Origin: Bacteroidota bacterium
Lineage (GTDB): Bacteria > Bacteroidota > Bacteroidia > NS11-12g > UBA955
Length of the DNA stretch: 64,000 nt
Assembly (NCBI GenBank): GCA_963169345.1
Contig: CAUJCT010000053.1
Location: 62,001-126,000 of the forward strand
Reading direction: 5' to 3'
Shown here: piece by piece, positions 46,301 to 54,484 of the stretch
Layout of the letters: each line of letters opens with the position of its first letter
Position numbering within the stretch: the stretch's first letter is position 1
The notes under the pieces: model-generated
Seen by the model: only the letters and a program-made list of their open reading frames with translations
Databases searched by the model: none
What the model was told of the DNA's origin: nothing
Translations under genes and position numbers: made by a program

Positions 46301-46965
46301 ACAAATACTTTACAACGGGTACATTTACTGTAGAATTTGCACCTGTCTTTAATTTTCAAAATACTTCATTTATCTGTAAGGATTCATTTTCTAAAACTTT
46401 AACGGTTTTAGGAGTTAAAGCCGACTTTGAAATTAAAAACAACAGCTATGCCCCGGTATTTAACTTTAAAAATCTCTCCACTCCAAATTATGCTAATTTA
46501 TGGTGGGATTTTGGTGACCCGAATAGCAATTCGAACAACTCCACGGAACAAGAACCTTCACACAACTATGGATACGACAAAGGCCGTTATAATGTCTGTT
46601 TAACAGCCAGTATTTTCAGATGTTCTGATTCAATTTGCAAACCGGTTGAAAACGATTATGAAGAGTTTATTAAGCTTTATAACGTCTTTACACCTGAAAA
46701 ATCAGATGGTTTAAACGATGAATATGAAGTCAGTATTCTTGGTGAAGATTCATATAAACTGATTATCTACGACAGATGGGGTGTAGTGGTCTATTCGAGT
46801 GATAAAGACGGAGAAATCGGTGATGGAACCAACTGGAATGGGCTATTGAATAATAGTGGTGCAGAGTGCCCTTCCGGAACCTACTATTACATTTTCACCT
46901 ATTCGTTCCTGATTGATCCTGAAAAAGTTTATAATACCAATGGTACAATAACACTCATTCGATGA
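43336..46965 (+). CDS. Giant PKD-repeat surface protein with CHU_C-type T9SS C-terminal domain
   Basis: The 1209-residue product begins with a signal peptide (RLLKSAILLLLFTVSLNLQAG). It has at least seven PKD-like units, each with a WxFGDG-like core (IKWEFGDGY, RLIVWGDGEF, YIWQFDGG, YTWDFGSG, YIWEFDDY, VRWNFGDG, LWWDFGDP) and a HxYxxxGxYxV strand. The end is a gliding-associated CHU_C domain: YNVFTPEKSDGLNDEYEVSI, KLIIYDRWGVVVYSS, WNGLLNNSGAECPSGTYYY and a final ITLIR. Such proteins are exported by T9SS and act in adhesion or as cell-surface scaffolds. More than 40 cysteines are present, an unusually large number. Confidence 0.92.
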   Translation: MNSYLCFYRLLKSAILLLLFTVSLNLQAGIIDASEDICIGNLAYFKTKGTGNITNIKWEFGDGYTSQSKSPFHLYKTTGSFWVKVEVSTNSGTQIDSIKVTVHDLPTAKFTIEHFDSCFYTNELIVKDISSSSNSSNTITKRLIVWGDGEFSLDNNRTLNELESHQYKMMDKYKIKMEITDNKGCKANYTDYVRISNGTKAKIDYTINYPSCTESEVCFSNTSKTTNGSSQTYIWQFDGGTPQNLAYNDVKCFKSKQNKVVTAKLIMSNPDNTCKTSDSISVSLISDSISGNWIVNDTVFCYGSGKSIMISTPPAQGYSYEWSINNIKTTHVQSYINSLPKGFNLLPGTHLIECTVSKGSCKLNYSTKIKVIGPVARMRIYNDKQCDIDARVFFIDTSLNLNRKHAIYRWTVIDADGPNCEIYRAQNKNKYQNCNISRDWYGKHDYTTPRESNPIHLFVADTSIGCSDSTTGKMEHFHCLCCNRNGSTSICQGDTFLTLKKNEIGPKSFSLDTGKTWMKFPSQINKPYKGMYGVLFAFEFKIPDWAEDFGDDSIKIHRYDTTILDTIFSPDFLYVKETMDTALRLSVTNICKPFKAKVEFVNPKFKAGDKIIINWKDSTIQEINFYSDSTLDFVTHIYNVPGLDTTLEFTFYSNEGCFRARGLKIKFGKGLLLRTLGHPCLNQELCFSPVIRNWFNEPKYNALKSVKWYSELDSNGYNDSEYCRIFKTHGPKNIRMICEDSFGCLDTINQLIHIRELKAGIFNDSRISICSELKQMFDSSYYVYSIPGDEIIEYTWDFGSGKYTTLEKDPFRSFDVKDSLIKTQHIVMDNNGCSDTITYDLIVIGSVPQFELKDTIGCAPLKVTFRNTSYKCSSYIWEFDDYDNTTQEETSKKDASFIYTKSGKYYPKLIGIDTFFNPYTGSVYYCHETYDPKIAVTVFDTKFAKFTSPDTICLGENAEFICEANTNMVRWNFGDGAKETSTFKVSKTHKYFTTGTFTVEFAPVFNFQNTSFICKDSFSKTLTVLGVKADFEIKNNSYAPVFNFKNLSTPNYANLWWDFGDPNSNSNNSTEQEPSHNYGYDKGRYNVCLTASIFRCSDSICKPVENDYEEFIKLYNVFTPEKSDGLNDEYEVSILGEDSYKLIIYDRWGVVVYSSDKDGEIGDGTNWNGLLNNSGAECPSGTYYYIFTYSFLIDPEKVYNTNGTITLIR

Positions 46966-46979
46966 CCTGTAATCCACTG

Positions 46980-47020
46980 CTTTAGATTGCAAAAAAAAAC
47001 GTAGGTTTGCCAATCTAAAG
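46980..47020 (+). promoter_or_regulatory. 10-bp inverted repeat over the promoter and start region of the GT2 gene
   Basis: CTTTAGATTG (46980-46989) and CAATCTAAAG (47011-47020) are exact inverted copies with a 21-base spacer. TAGGTTTG at 47002-47009 looks like the -7 element, so the left arm may lie upstream of the transcription start; in that case the repeat is an operator rather than an RNA hairpin. Confidence 0.5.
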
Positions 47021-47022
47021 GG

Positions 47023-48993
47023 ATGGACCTCTCGGTAATAATAGTCAACTACAATGTCAAGGCGCTACTAGAACAGACTTTATTGTCTGTTTACAAAGCT
47101 ATTGGCTCTCTTCAAGTTGAAATTATTGTTGTCGATAATGCTTCAGCAGACGACTCTTGTCAGATGTTGAAGGAGAAATTTCCAAATGTCATTTTAATTG
47201 CCAATAAAGAAAACCTTGGATTCAGCAGGGCAAACAATCAGGGAATAGAAATTTCAATAGGTCGACATGTTCTGCTTCTCAATCCCGATACGGTTATCAG
47301 CGAGGATACTTTAGTAAAAACGGTTTATTTTCTGGACCATAATCCGCAAGCCGGCGCTTTGGGTGTCAGAATGATAGATGGCACTGGTAAATTTTTACCT
47401 GAATCCAAACGTGGATTGCCTACTCCAGCCGCAGCTTTTTACAAAATGAGTGGACTGGCTAAAATTTTTCCTAAGTCCAGAACATTTGGAGCGTATCATC
47501 AAGGTTTCCTGGATGAATTCAAAACCAATAAAGTAGATATTTTAAGTGGCGCTTTCATGATGATAAAAAGAGAAGTGCTGGATAAGGTTGGTTTGCTAGA
47601 TGAGTCTTTCTTTATGTATGGTGAAGACATTGACTTGAGCTACAGAATTGTAAAGGCAGGATACGATAATTACTATTTTGCAGATACAACCATCATTCAT
47701 TACAAGGGAGAAAGTACCAAAAAGCACAGCGTTAATTATGTCAAGATTTTCTATCAGGCAATGGCTAAGTTTGCTGCCAAACATTTCTCAAAGCAGAAAG
47801 GTTTGCTGTTTAACACATTAATTAATCTTGCCATTTTTGCCAGAGCTACAATTGCTTTATTGATAAGATTCTTTAATTCATCAAAGCTTTTTTTCCTCGA
47901 TTTCTCTTTCATTTTCGCAGGGTATTATGGTTTAATGCGTTATTGGGAAATCTACAATAAATACGTAGTAGGTGGATTTTATCCAAGTGAATACCTCGCA
48001 TTTCACGTACCGGCTTATATCCTTTTATGGCTTGGTGGAATTTGGATTAGCGGAGGCTACAAATCCCCTTTTAAGCTGAATAAATCCATAAGAGGTGTTA
48101 TCATTGGCAGTTTTGCCTTATTAGCTATTTACGCTCTGTTACCTGAAAATATGAGGTTTTCGAGAGCATTAATATTGTTAGGTTCAGTTTGGGCTTTGTT
48201 AATAACCGTATTTATCAGGCTTACTCTTCATTTTATAAAATTCGGCCACCTGGATACAGGAGCATCCGATAAATCTCAGGTACTGATAGTTGGTGGCACC
48301 GACGAATGCCAGAGAGTCAAAGGCATTTTACTCAATTATCCCAATCGATTCAGAATTCTTGGTTTTGTTAAACCATTTAACGATACCACTTCAGGTGATT
48401 GGATTGGTTCAATGGATAAGCTTCCATTGATTATTGAACTGTATAAAGCCAACGAAATCATCTTCTGCGCAAAAGATATTAGCAGCACCGACATTATGGA
48501 AATGATGGGTAAATCGGTATTGTCGGACATTAAATATAAAATAATGCCGGAAAAAGGTGCATACATCATAGGCAGTAACTCAAAAAACACTACCGGTGAA
48601 TTCTACAGCGTTGACATCACTCCTGCTTTAAGCAATCCTGAAATTCGTAAAAAGAAAAGATGGATGGATATTTTAATTTGTCTGATTAGCTTGCCATTTA
48701 CTCCATTCATGTTGTTTCGTTTAAGATTTTTTAAATCATATCTTCAAAACTGGATGGCTTGTCTGACAGGTAATAAAACCTGGGTAGGATACAATCAACA
48801 TGTTGATACCGGGCATCTGCCAAAACTAAAGCCAGGCGTATTTTCTGTAGGTCAAATCTTAGATGCTTCACATACAGACCATCAATTAATTCAAAACCTG
48901 AATTTAATGTACGCAGGCTCGTATCAGTGGCAGAATGATATGGACATACTTGTAAAAGCATTTTTTTCTAATAACTTCGCAACATCATTATAA
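47023..48993 (+). CDS. Glycosyltransferase family 2 fused to a degenerate sugar-1-phosphate transferase
   Basis: Residues 1 to about 255 are a complete GT2 domain of the rhamnosyltransferase-like kind (LSVIIVNYNVKALLEQTL, VVDNASADDS, NLGFSRANNQGI, LLNPDTVI, LSGAFMMIKREVLDKVGLLD, GEDIDLSYRI). Five or so membrane helices follow (about 260-410), then a Rossmann-like nucleotide domain (QVLIVGGTDECQRVKGIL). The C-terminal 110 residues resemble the ends of polyprenyl-phosphate sugar transferases (RWMDILICLISLPFTPFMLF, LKPGVFSVGQILDAS, NLNLMYAGSYQWQNDMDILV), but the middle with the catalytic Asp-Glu is missing. The enzyme is likely inner-membrane, making a surface glycan with the WecA-like gene two genes on. 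Confidence 0.85.
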   Translation: MDLSVIIVNYNVKALLEQTLLSVYKAIGSLQVEIIVVDNASADDSCQMLKEKFPNVILIANKENLGFSRANNQGIEISIGRHVLLLNPDTVISEDTLVKTVYFLDHNPQAGALGVRMIDGTGKFLPESKRGLPTPAAAFYKMSGLAKIFPKSRTFGAYHQGFLDEFKTNKVDILSGAFMMIKREVLDKVGLLDESFFMYGEDIDLSYRIVKAGYDNYYFADTTIIHYKGESTKKHSVNYVKIFYQAMAKFAAKHFSKQKGLLFNTLINLAIFARATIALLIRFFNSSKLFFLDFSFIFAGYYGLMRYWEIYNKYVVGGFYPSEYLAFHVPAYILLWLGGIWISGGYKSPFKLNKSIRGVIIGSFALLAIYALLPENMRFSRALILLGSVWALLITVFIRLTLHFIKFGHLDTGASDKSQVLIVGGTDECQRVKGILLNYPNRFRILGFVKPFNDTTSGDWIGSMDKLPLIIELYKANEIIFCAKDISSTDIMEMMGKSVLSDIKYKIMPEKGAYIIGSNSKNTTGEFYSVDITPALSNPEIRKKKRWMDILICLISLPFTPFMLFRLRFFKSYLQNWMACLTGNKTWVGYNQHVDTGHLPKLKPGVFSVGQILDASHTDHQLIQNLNLMYAGSYQWQNDMDILVKAFFSNNFATSL

Positions 48994-48998
48994 GACCT

Positions 48999-50888
48999 AT
49001 GGCAAAAAAAGACCCTGACTTTGGTTCCTTGCACGAATTCCTAATCAATTCGGCAAATACCATACACAAGCCAGACCATATTTTTCTGATGGAAAAAGAT
49101 GGCAAAGACTACAGGTCGATAAGTTATAGAGAAACATTTGAAAACATTGAGAAATGGGTAGCTTACCTCTATCATATCGGGGTCAGAAAAGGTGATAAGC
49201 TGGCAATAGTACTGGAAAATTGCCCGGAGTTTATCTACTTTGATCAAGCCTTACAAAAACTAGGAGCGGTTAATGTTTCCATTTACCCGACATTAACTCC
49301 GGATGAAACAGCTTTTATACTAAATGATAGCGAAAGCAGAGCCGTTTTAATTGGCAATCCTTTTTTACTGAAAAAGTTTCAAAAAGTTGAAAGCAAATGT
49401 CCGGGTATAAAAAATGTCTTCATGGCATTTGAGGCTCAAACCCCTGGTGAAAAATACATTACAGTTACTGAACTCAAAAATCAAGGTGCTGAACTTTGGC
49501 CAAAATACAAATCAGAAATTGAGGCAATTTTGCCAACTATCAAACACGATGATTTAGCGGCGCTTATCTACACTTCAGGTACAACTGGGGTTCCTAAAGG
49601 CACCATGCTCACTCATTACAATTTCATGAGTAATTGTTATGATGCCATCGATTTAATTCCCACAATAGGTAAAAATGATAGATTCTTATCATTCCTTCCG
49701 CTCAGCCATGTATACGAAAGAATGGCCGGTTACTATCTCCCGACTTATATCGGTGCTCAAATAGCCTATGCCGAAAGTATAGAAAAAATTGCTCAGAATT
49801 TTATGGAAGCCAAGCCAACGCTTATGACCTGTGTTCCGCGTTTGCTTGAAAGACTGGAAGCTAAAATAAGAGCCAATGCGGATGCTAAAGGCGGTATCAG
49901 TACTAAAATCTTCTATTGGAGTTTGTCCATAGGAGAAAAAGTGCGAATAAAGAAAGACAACAACGAATTCATTGGTCCGCTTTTAAAGATCAAACATGCC
50001 ATAGCTGAAAAACTGGTTTTCAGTAAAATTAAAAGTAAACTCGGAGGTAATCTTCGTTTGTTGGTTTCAGGAGGTGGTGCGTTGCCACAGCATATTGGTG
50101 AATTCTTTGGAAATGTAGGTATACGATGCCAGCAAGGATATGGACTAACCGAAACTTCTCCATTTATTACAGTAAATGAATTTCACAGACAAGTACATGG
50201 AACCAGTGGTCGTGTAGCTCCAAGACAACAAGTCGCTATTCAGGATATAGAAACCAAAGCACTCATAACTGTTCAAACCTTTGATAGTTTTAAACCTGAT
50301 TTTGAATCTGGTGAAGGTGAAATTCTGTGCAAGGGTCCAAACATTATGAAAGGGTATTATAACAATCCTGAAGAAACTGCTTTGGTTATGGATGCTGATG
50401 GCTGGTTTCATACCGGTGATATAGGTAAATTTGAAAAAGGATATTTAAAGATAACGGATAGATACAAAAACATGCTTAAAACCAGCCTTGGAAAAAACAT
50501 CTATCCAACACCTATTGAAAACACGTATTTGCAAAGTGAAAAAATTGAACAGATCTTTATAATAGGTGATAAAAAAGAATATGTAACTGCTATCATTATT
50601 CCAAAAGAAGACCACCTTAAAGATTTCTTTGGATTACATAAAGACTTTTTTGAAGCAGAAGATGATATCATCATTGACGAAAAAATTAAAGACTGGATTG
50701 AAGAGGATATTAAAAAACTTTCTCAATCACTTTCAAATTATGCACGTATCAGAGATTTTATTGTAAAAAGGAAACCATTTTCAATAGAAACCGGTGAACT
50801 CACTGTTACACTAAAACAAAAACGTAAGATCATAGAGGAGCGTTATAATTATTGGATAGAACAGCTATATCAAAAAGAAAATGCTTAA
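48999..50888 (+). CDS. Long-chain fatty acid-CoA ligase (AMP-forming)
   Basis: A 629-residue adenylate-forming enzyme with all family blocks: DLAALIYTSGTTGVPKGTML (P-loop), FLPLSHVYERMAGYY, RLLVSGGGALPQHIGEFF, GYGLTETSPFITVN, GWFHTGDIGKFEKGYLKITD and the final R-Y-K-N-M-L-K-T-S-L-G-K-N hinge. It activates fatty acids to acyl-CoA with ATP. It begins five bases after the GT2 fusion and overlaps the WecA-like gene by eight bases, so the fatty-acid ligase is embedded in a glycan operon, perhaps supplying acyl groups for a lipid or glycan modification; that is inference. Confidence 0.94.
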   Translation: MAKKDPDFGSLHEFLINSANTIHKPDHIFLMEKDGKDYRSISYRETFENIEKWVAYLYHIGVRKGDKLAIVLENCPEFIYFDQALQKLGAVNVSIYPTLTPDETAFILNDSESRAVLIGNPFLLKKFQKVESKCPGIKNVFMAFEAQTPGEKYITVTELKNQGAELWPKYKSEIEAILPTIKHDDLAALIYTSGTTGVPKGTMLTHYNFMSNCYDAIDLIPTIGKNDRFLSFLPLSHVYERMAGYYLPTYIGAQIAYAESIEKIAQNFMEAKPTLMTCVPRLLERLEAKIRANADAKGGISTKIFYWSLSIGEKVRIKKDNNEFIGPLLKIKHAIAEKLVFSKIKSKLGGNLRLLVSGGGALPQHIGEFFGNVGIRCQQGYGLTETSPFITVNEFHRQVHGTSGRVAPRQQVAIQDIETKALITVQTFDSFKPDFESGEGEILCKGPNIMKGYYNNPEETALVMDADGWFHTGDIGKFEKGYLKITDRYKNMLKTSLGKNIYPTPIENTYLQSEKIEQIFIIGDKKEYVTAIIIPKEDHLKDFFGLHKDFFEAEDDIIIDEKIKDWIEEDIKKLSQSLSNYARIRDFIVKRKPFSIETGELTVTLKQKRKIIEERYNYWIEQLYQKENA

Positions 50889-51918
50889 GCTATACTATTA
50901 CTTAATAGCTCCTGTTTGCTTCATCATATATACTTTGATGTATATAAGATCAGCTCATTATTTTAAAATTTACGATCACCCGGTTGGCAGAAGCTCTCAT
51001 AGCAACAGAACCATTACTGGTTTCGGAGTTTTTGTATTATTTGGACTGTTACTCTATAGCATTGCTTTCCCTTATACTCTGAAGTCCTTCTTTATTATAG
51101 GGCTTATCATGATATCTACCATAAGCTATATAGATGATCTGGTATTTGTCAAACACTTTATAAGATTGATATTTCAAATCTTCGCCCTAACGCTTATGGC
51201 TATAGAATTGCCATTTGACTATATGATGGATTTCGAAAAATGGCCTCTTATAATAGCTATAGTTATTCTTGGTATTGGTGTGTTGAATGCATTCAATTTT
51301 ATGGATGGTATTAACGGCATGCTGGGTTTAATGAGTCTGGTTATTTTATTGAGTTTCCTTTGGCTAAATTCTCATTCATTTGATGTTAATGGCAATGAAA
51401 TCACTTTCATTAGAAACGAATTTTTGTATACCAATATCATTGGAGTTTCGATATTTCTGGGACTTAATTTAAGGAGGAAAGCAATTGTATTTGCCGGAGA
51501 TACGGGCAGTATAGCTTTAGCATTTATTATCTTCTACTTAATGCTCAGCCTGATTTTCAAAACCGGCAACTACGCCTATCTGCTGCTGTTTTCTGTATTT
51601 GGAATAGATGCAGGTCTTACCGTCATTTTTAAACTGTTATTAAGAGAGAATATATTTGTACCTCACAGAGATTTTCTGTTTAAAAAACTCGTACATGTTG
51701 GCAAATACAAACACGTTAATATCGCTATTATATACGCCTCTCTTCAAGCTTTAATTAATATAATCGTAATTGCATTGCCTTTACAGGGAAGACTTTCGGC
51801 TCAGTTAAGTATATTGTTTATTTTTACAATTACACTTTGCTCTGTCTATATTTTCATCCGTAACAAATACACCAAAAAACGTGTTATCAGGTTACGTGAT
51901 AATGACGATCAGGATTAA
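50881..51918 (+). CDS. Polyprenyl-phosphate GlcNAc-1-phosphate transferase (WecA/MraY family, GT4)
   Basis: The 345-residue protein has about ten membrane helices and the family motifs: SYIDDLVFVKHFIRL with the DD pair, GVLNAFNFMDGINGMLG with the NxxNxxDGxNG core, VFAGDTGSIALAF with the GDxGS loop, and VPHRDFLFKKLVHVG near the end, matching the HRDH-type loop. It starts lipid-linked glycan synthesis by moving a sugar-1-phosphate from a UDP-sugar to undecaprenyl phosphate. It closes the GT2-ligase-WecA operon. Which sugar is used is unknown. Confidence 0.93.
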   Translation: MLKLYYYLIAPVCFIIYTLMYIRSAHYFKIYDHPVGRSSHSNRTITGFGVFVLFGLLLYSIAFPYTLKSFFIIGLIMISTISYIDDLVFVKHFIRLIFQIFALTLMAIELPFDYMMDFEKWPLIIAIVILGIGVLNAFNFMDGINGMLGLMSLVILLSFLWLNSHSFDVNGNEITFIRNEFLYTNIIGVSIFLGLNLRRKAIVFAGDTGSIALAFIIFYLMLSLIFKTGNYAYLLLFSVFGIDAGLTVIFKLLLRENIFVPHRDFLFKKLVHVGKYKHVNIAIIYASLQALINIIVIALPLQGRLSAQLSILFIFTITLCSVYIFIRNKYTKKRVIRLRDNDDQD

Positions 51919-51996
51919 GTAATTAATAACAGTACTAACACCAACAGTCAGTGGTGTAATGACTGAGAAAGCTGATAAATTTTAAATAATGAGTTT

Positions 51997-54393
51997 TTAA
52001 AACTCAGGGTACCTTTCAGGATTATACTCGTGCATCATATTGTAAATGCCCGTAAATATTTCTTCAGCATTAGGTTTAGAGAAATAATCTCCATCTGTTC
52101 CATAAGCTGGTCTGTGCGGCTTGGCAGAAATAGTAATAGGTTTGGCATCCAGATACAAGTATCCGTTTTGTTCTTCCAGAACTTTTTGCATCATATATGA
52201 AGTTGCTCCACCCGGAACATCTTCATCTATAAACACCACTTTATTGGTCTTCTTTAATGATTCGACTATATTGTGGTTGATATCAAATGGCAACAAAGTC
52301 TGTACATCTATTAATTCGCATGAAATACCCAATTTCTCAAGTCTGACCATGGCTTCCTGTATCACTCTCAAGGTGCTGCCATAACTCACTATTGTGACAT
52401 CAGTACCTTCTGATAATACTTCAGGAACACCCAATGGAACTGTGAACTCACCAACATTACTTGGTAATTTTTCCTTTAATCGGTAACCGTTAAGACATTC
52501 AACCACTAGTGCAGGTTCGTCAGCTTTTAATAAAAGATTATACATACCCGCAGCCTGAGTCATATTTCTTGGAACGCAAACATGCATACCTCTGACAGCG
52601 TGTACAATCATGCCCATTGGTGAACCACTGTGCCAGATTCCTTCCAGTCTGTGACCTCTTGTGCGTATGATGATAGGTGTCTTTTGTCCACCTTTAGTTC
52701 TGTATTGCATAGTAGCAATATCATCACTCATGATTTGCAGTGCATATAGCAAATAATCGAGATATTGAATTTCAGCAATTGGACGCAGGCCTCTCATGGC
52801 TGCTCCAATTCCCTGACCAATGATACTCAATTCTCTGATACCGGTATCTGAAACCCGCATCTCACCATACTTCTCCTGCATGCCTGCAAATCCTTGATTA
52901 ACATCGCCAATAGCCCCTACATCTTCTCCAAAGGCAAACACTCTAGGGTCTCTTCCCAAAGCAGCATCAAAACAAGCCAGGACAACTTCTCTACCATCCA
53001 CTACTTTATCATCATTGTATTCTGCTTTAATTTCAGGAATTGAATGAATATTGCTGTTTGATTCACTGAACAATTTTGAAGAATATCTTTCGTAATTATC
53101 GCGAATGAATTGACTCAAATAAGATTTCAATTCATTTCTTTCTTCGGTGTTTTCTCCGATAGTTGCTATCAAAGCTTTATTAACTGCAACGCCTATATCT
53201 TTTCTGATAGCGTCTTTAGTTGAGCTTAATTCAGATGCAATGGAGACAACTTCAGGATTAGAAAACTTATTGAGAATTTCAAGTACTTCAGATTTGTCCT
53301 TTTTCAAAGGTTCCAAATAAGATTCCCAGGCTTTCTTTTTACTTTCGTTGACGAATTCTACAGCCTCTTTCTCGATGTTATCAAGTTCTTCAGAAGTAGC
53401 AATGCTATTTTCCTCCATCCACTCTCTCATCTTTTTAAGACAATCAAAGTCCAACTCCCATTGTAATCTGTCTTTAGTTTTATATCTTTCGTGAGAACCT
53501 GAAGTACTGTGACCTTGAGGTTGAGTTACTTCAGTGATATGAATAAGAACAGGACGGTGATTGGTTCTGCAATGTTCTATAGCTTCCTGATAAACCCTGC
53601 AAAGTTCAGGATAATCCCAACCTTTTGCTTTGAAGATATCGACTCCAACCCCATTTTCATCAGAGTTAAAGCCATTGAGAATGGTACTGATATTTTCCTT
53701 GGTTGTCTGATATCTGGCAGGTACCGAAATTCCATAACCATCATCCCAAACACTCATTGCTAGAGGAACCTGTAGCACACCGGCTGCATTAATGACTTCC
53801 CAAAATCCACCTTCACTGGTACTCGCATTACCTATTGTTCCGAAAGCAACTTCATTTCCGTTTTTAGAAAATTCAGTATATGATTGTAATTCTTTATTCT
53901 GTCTGTACAATTTCGATGCGAGAGCTAAACCGAGTAAACGCGGCATTTGTCCTGCAGTTGGTGAAATATCAGAAGAAGAATTATAGCGATCTGTTTGTGG
54001 CAACCAGTTCCCATTATCATCCAGCAATCTTGAACCAAAGTGTCCATTCATACTACGTCCACCGCTATTTGGCTCAGCTTCAACATCGGTATGAGCATAC
54101 AATTGTGCAAAAAACTGCTGTATCGTGTTCATACCAGTAGCAAACATAAAAGTTTGGTCGCGGTAATAACCACTTCTCGTATCACCATGTTTAAATGCTT
54201 TAGCCATGGCTATTTGTGCAACTTCTTTTCCGTCTCCGAAAATTCCAAATTTAGCCTTGCCTGTTAATACTTCCTTTCTTCCAAGAAGACTGGCCTGACG
54301 GCTTTCAAATGCCAATTTGTAATCCTCTATGACTTCCTTTCTAAAAGCCTCAAAATCCATACTTTTCAAGTCTTTTGCCGTTGATAATGACAT
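51997..54393 (-). CDS. Fused alpha-beta 2-oxoacid dehydrogenase E1 component
   Basis: The ATG at 54393 gives a 798-residue protein. The N-terminal half is E1-alpha-like with the thiamine diphosphate region (KAKFGIFGDGKEVAQIAMAK, GDTRSGYYRDQTFMFATGM, AFGTIGNASTSEGGFWEVIN and MSVWDDGYGISVP). The C-terminal half is E1-beta-like (ALGRDPRVFAFGEDVGAIG, AAMRGLRPIAEIQYLDYLLY, IIIRTRGHRLEGIWHSGSPM, VTIVSYGSTLRVI). Such E1 fusions decarboxylate pyruvate or branched-chain 2-oxoacids; the actual substrate is not clear from sequence, and E2/E3 genes are elsewhere. It is divergent from dxs and has a mirrored promoter. Confidence 0.9.
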   Translation of the reverse strand: MSLSTAKDLKSMDFEAFRKEVIEDYKLAFESRQASLLGRKEVLTGKAKFGIFGDGKEVAQIAMAKAFKHGDTRSGYYRDQTFMFATGMNTIQQFFAQLYAHTDVEAEPNSGGRSMNGHFGSRLLDDNGNWLPQTDRYNSSSDISPTAGQMPRLLGLALASKLYRQNKELQSYTEFSKNGNEVAFGTIGNASTSEGGFWEVINAAGVLQVPLAMSVWDDGYGISVPARYQTTKENISTILNGFNSDENGVGVDIFKAKGWDYPELCRVYQEAIEHCRTNHRPVLIHITEVTQPQGHSTSGSHERYKTKDRLQWELDFDCLKKMREWMEENSIATSEELDNIEKEAVEFVNESKKKAWESYLEPLKKDKSEVLEILNKFSNPEVVSIASELSSTKDAIRKDIGVAVNKALIATIGENTEERNELKSYLSQFIRDNYERYSSKLFSESNSNIHSIPEIKAEYNDDKVVDGREVVLACFDAALGRDPRVFAFGEDVGAIGDVNQGFAGMQEKYGEMRVSDTGIRELSIIGQGIGAAMRGLRPIAEIQYLDYLLYALQIMSDDIATMQYRTKGGQKTPIIIRTRGHRLEGIWHSGSPMGMIVHAVRGMHVCVPRNMTQAAGMYNLLLKADEPALVVECLNGYRLKEKLPSNVGEFTVPLGVPEVLSEGTDVTIVSYGSTLRVIQEAMVRLEKLGISCELIDVQTLLPFDINHNIVESLKKTNKVVFIDEDVPGGATSYMMQKVLEEQNGYLYLDAKPITISAKPHRPAYGTDGDYFSKPNAEEIFTGIYNMMHEYNPERYPEF

Positions 54394-54397
54394 ACTG

Positions 54398-54428
54398 CAA
54401 AAGTACAAATAAACGTCTACTTGACAAA
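54398..54428 (-). promoter_or_regulatory. Promoter of the E1 gene
   Basis: On the minus strand TTTG (54425-54428) and TACTTTTG (54398-54405) stand 19 bases apart, ending four bases before the ATG at 54393. The mRNA should be leaderless. Confidence 0.75.
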
Positions 54429-54465
54429 GCCAAATTTGCGGGGGGTATATCCGCTAAAAATATAC

Positions 54466-54473
54466 TACTTTTG
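54466..54473 (+). promoter_or_regulatory. -7 element of dxs
   Basis: TACTTTTG, with GCAGT following, lies 11 bases before the ATG at 54485 and five bases before an alternative TTG at 54479. TACTTTTGCAGT is identical to the E1 promoter sequence in mirror orientation. A clear -33 TTTG at the right distance was not found. Confidence 0.6.
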
Positions 54474-54484
54474 CAGTCTTGCCA

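Noticed and set aside
53509-54267. Several plus-strand frames of 64-86 residues inside the E1 gene
   Set aside because: They lie opposite conserved E1 motifs and have no family features.
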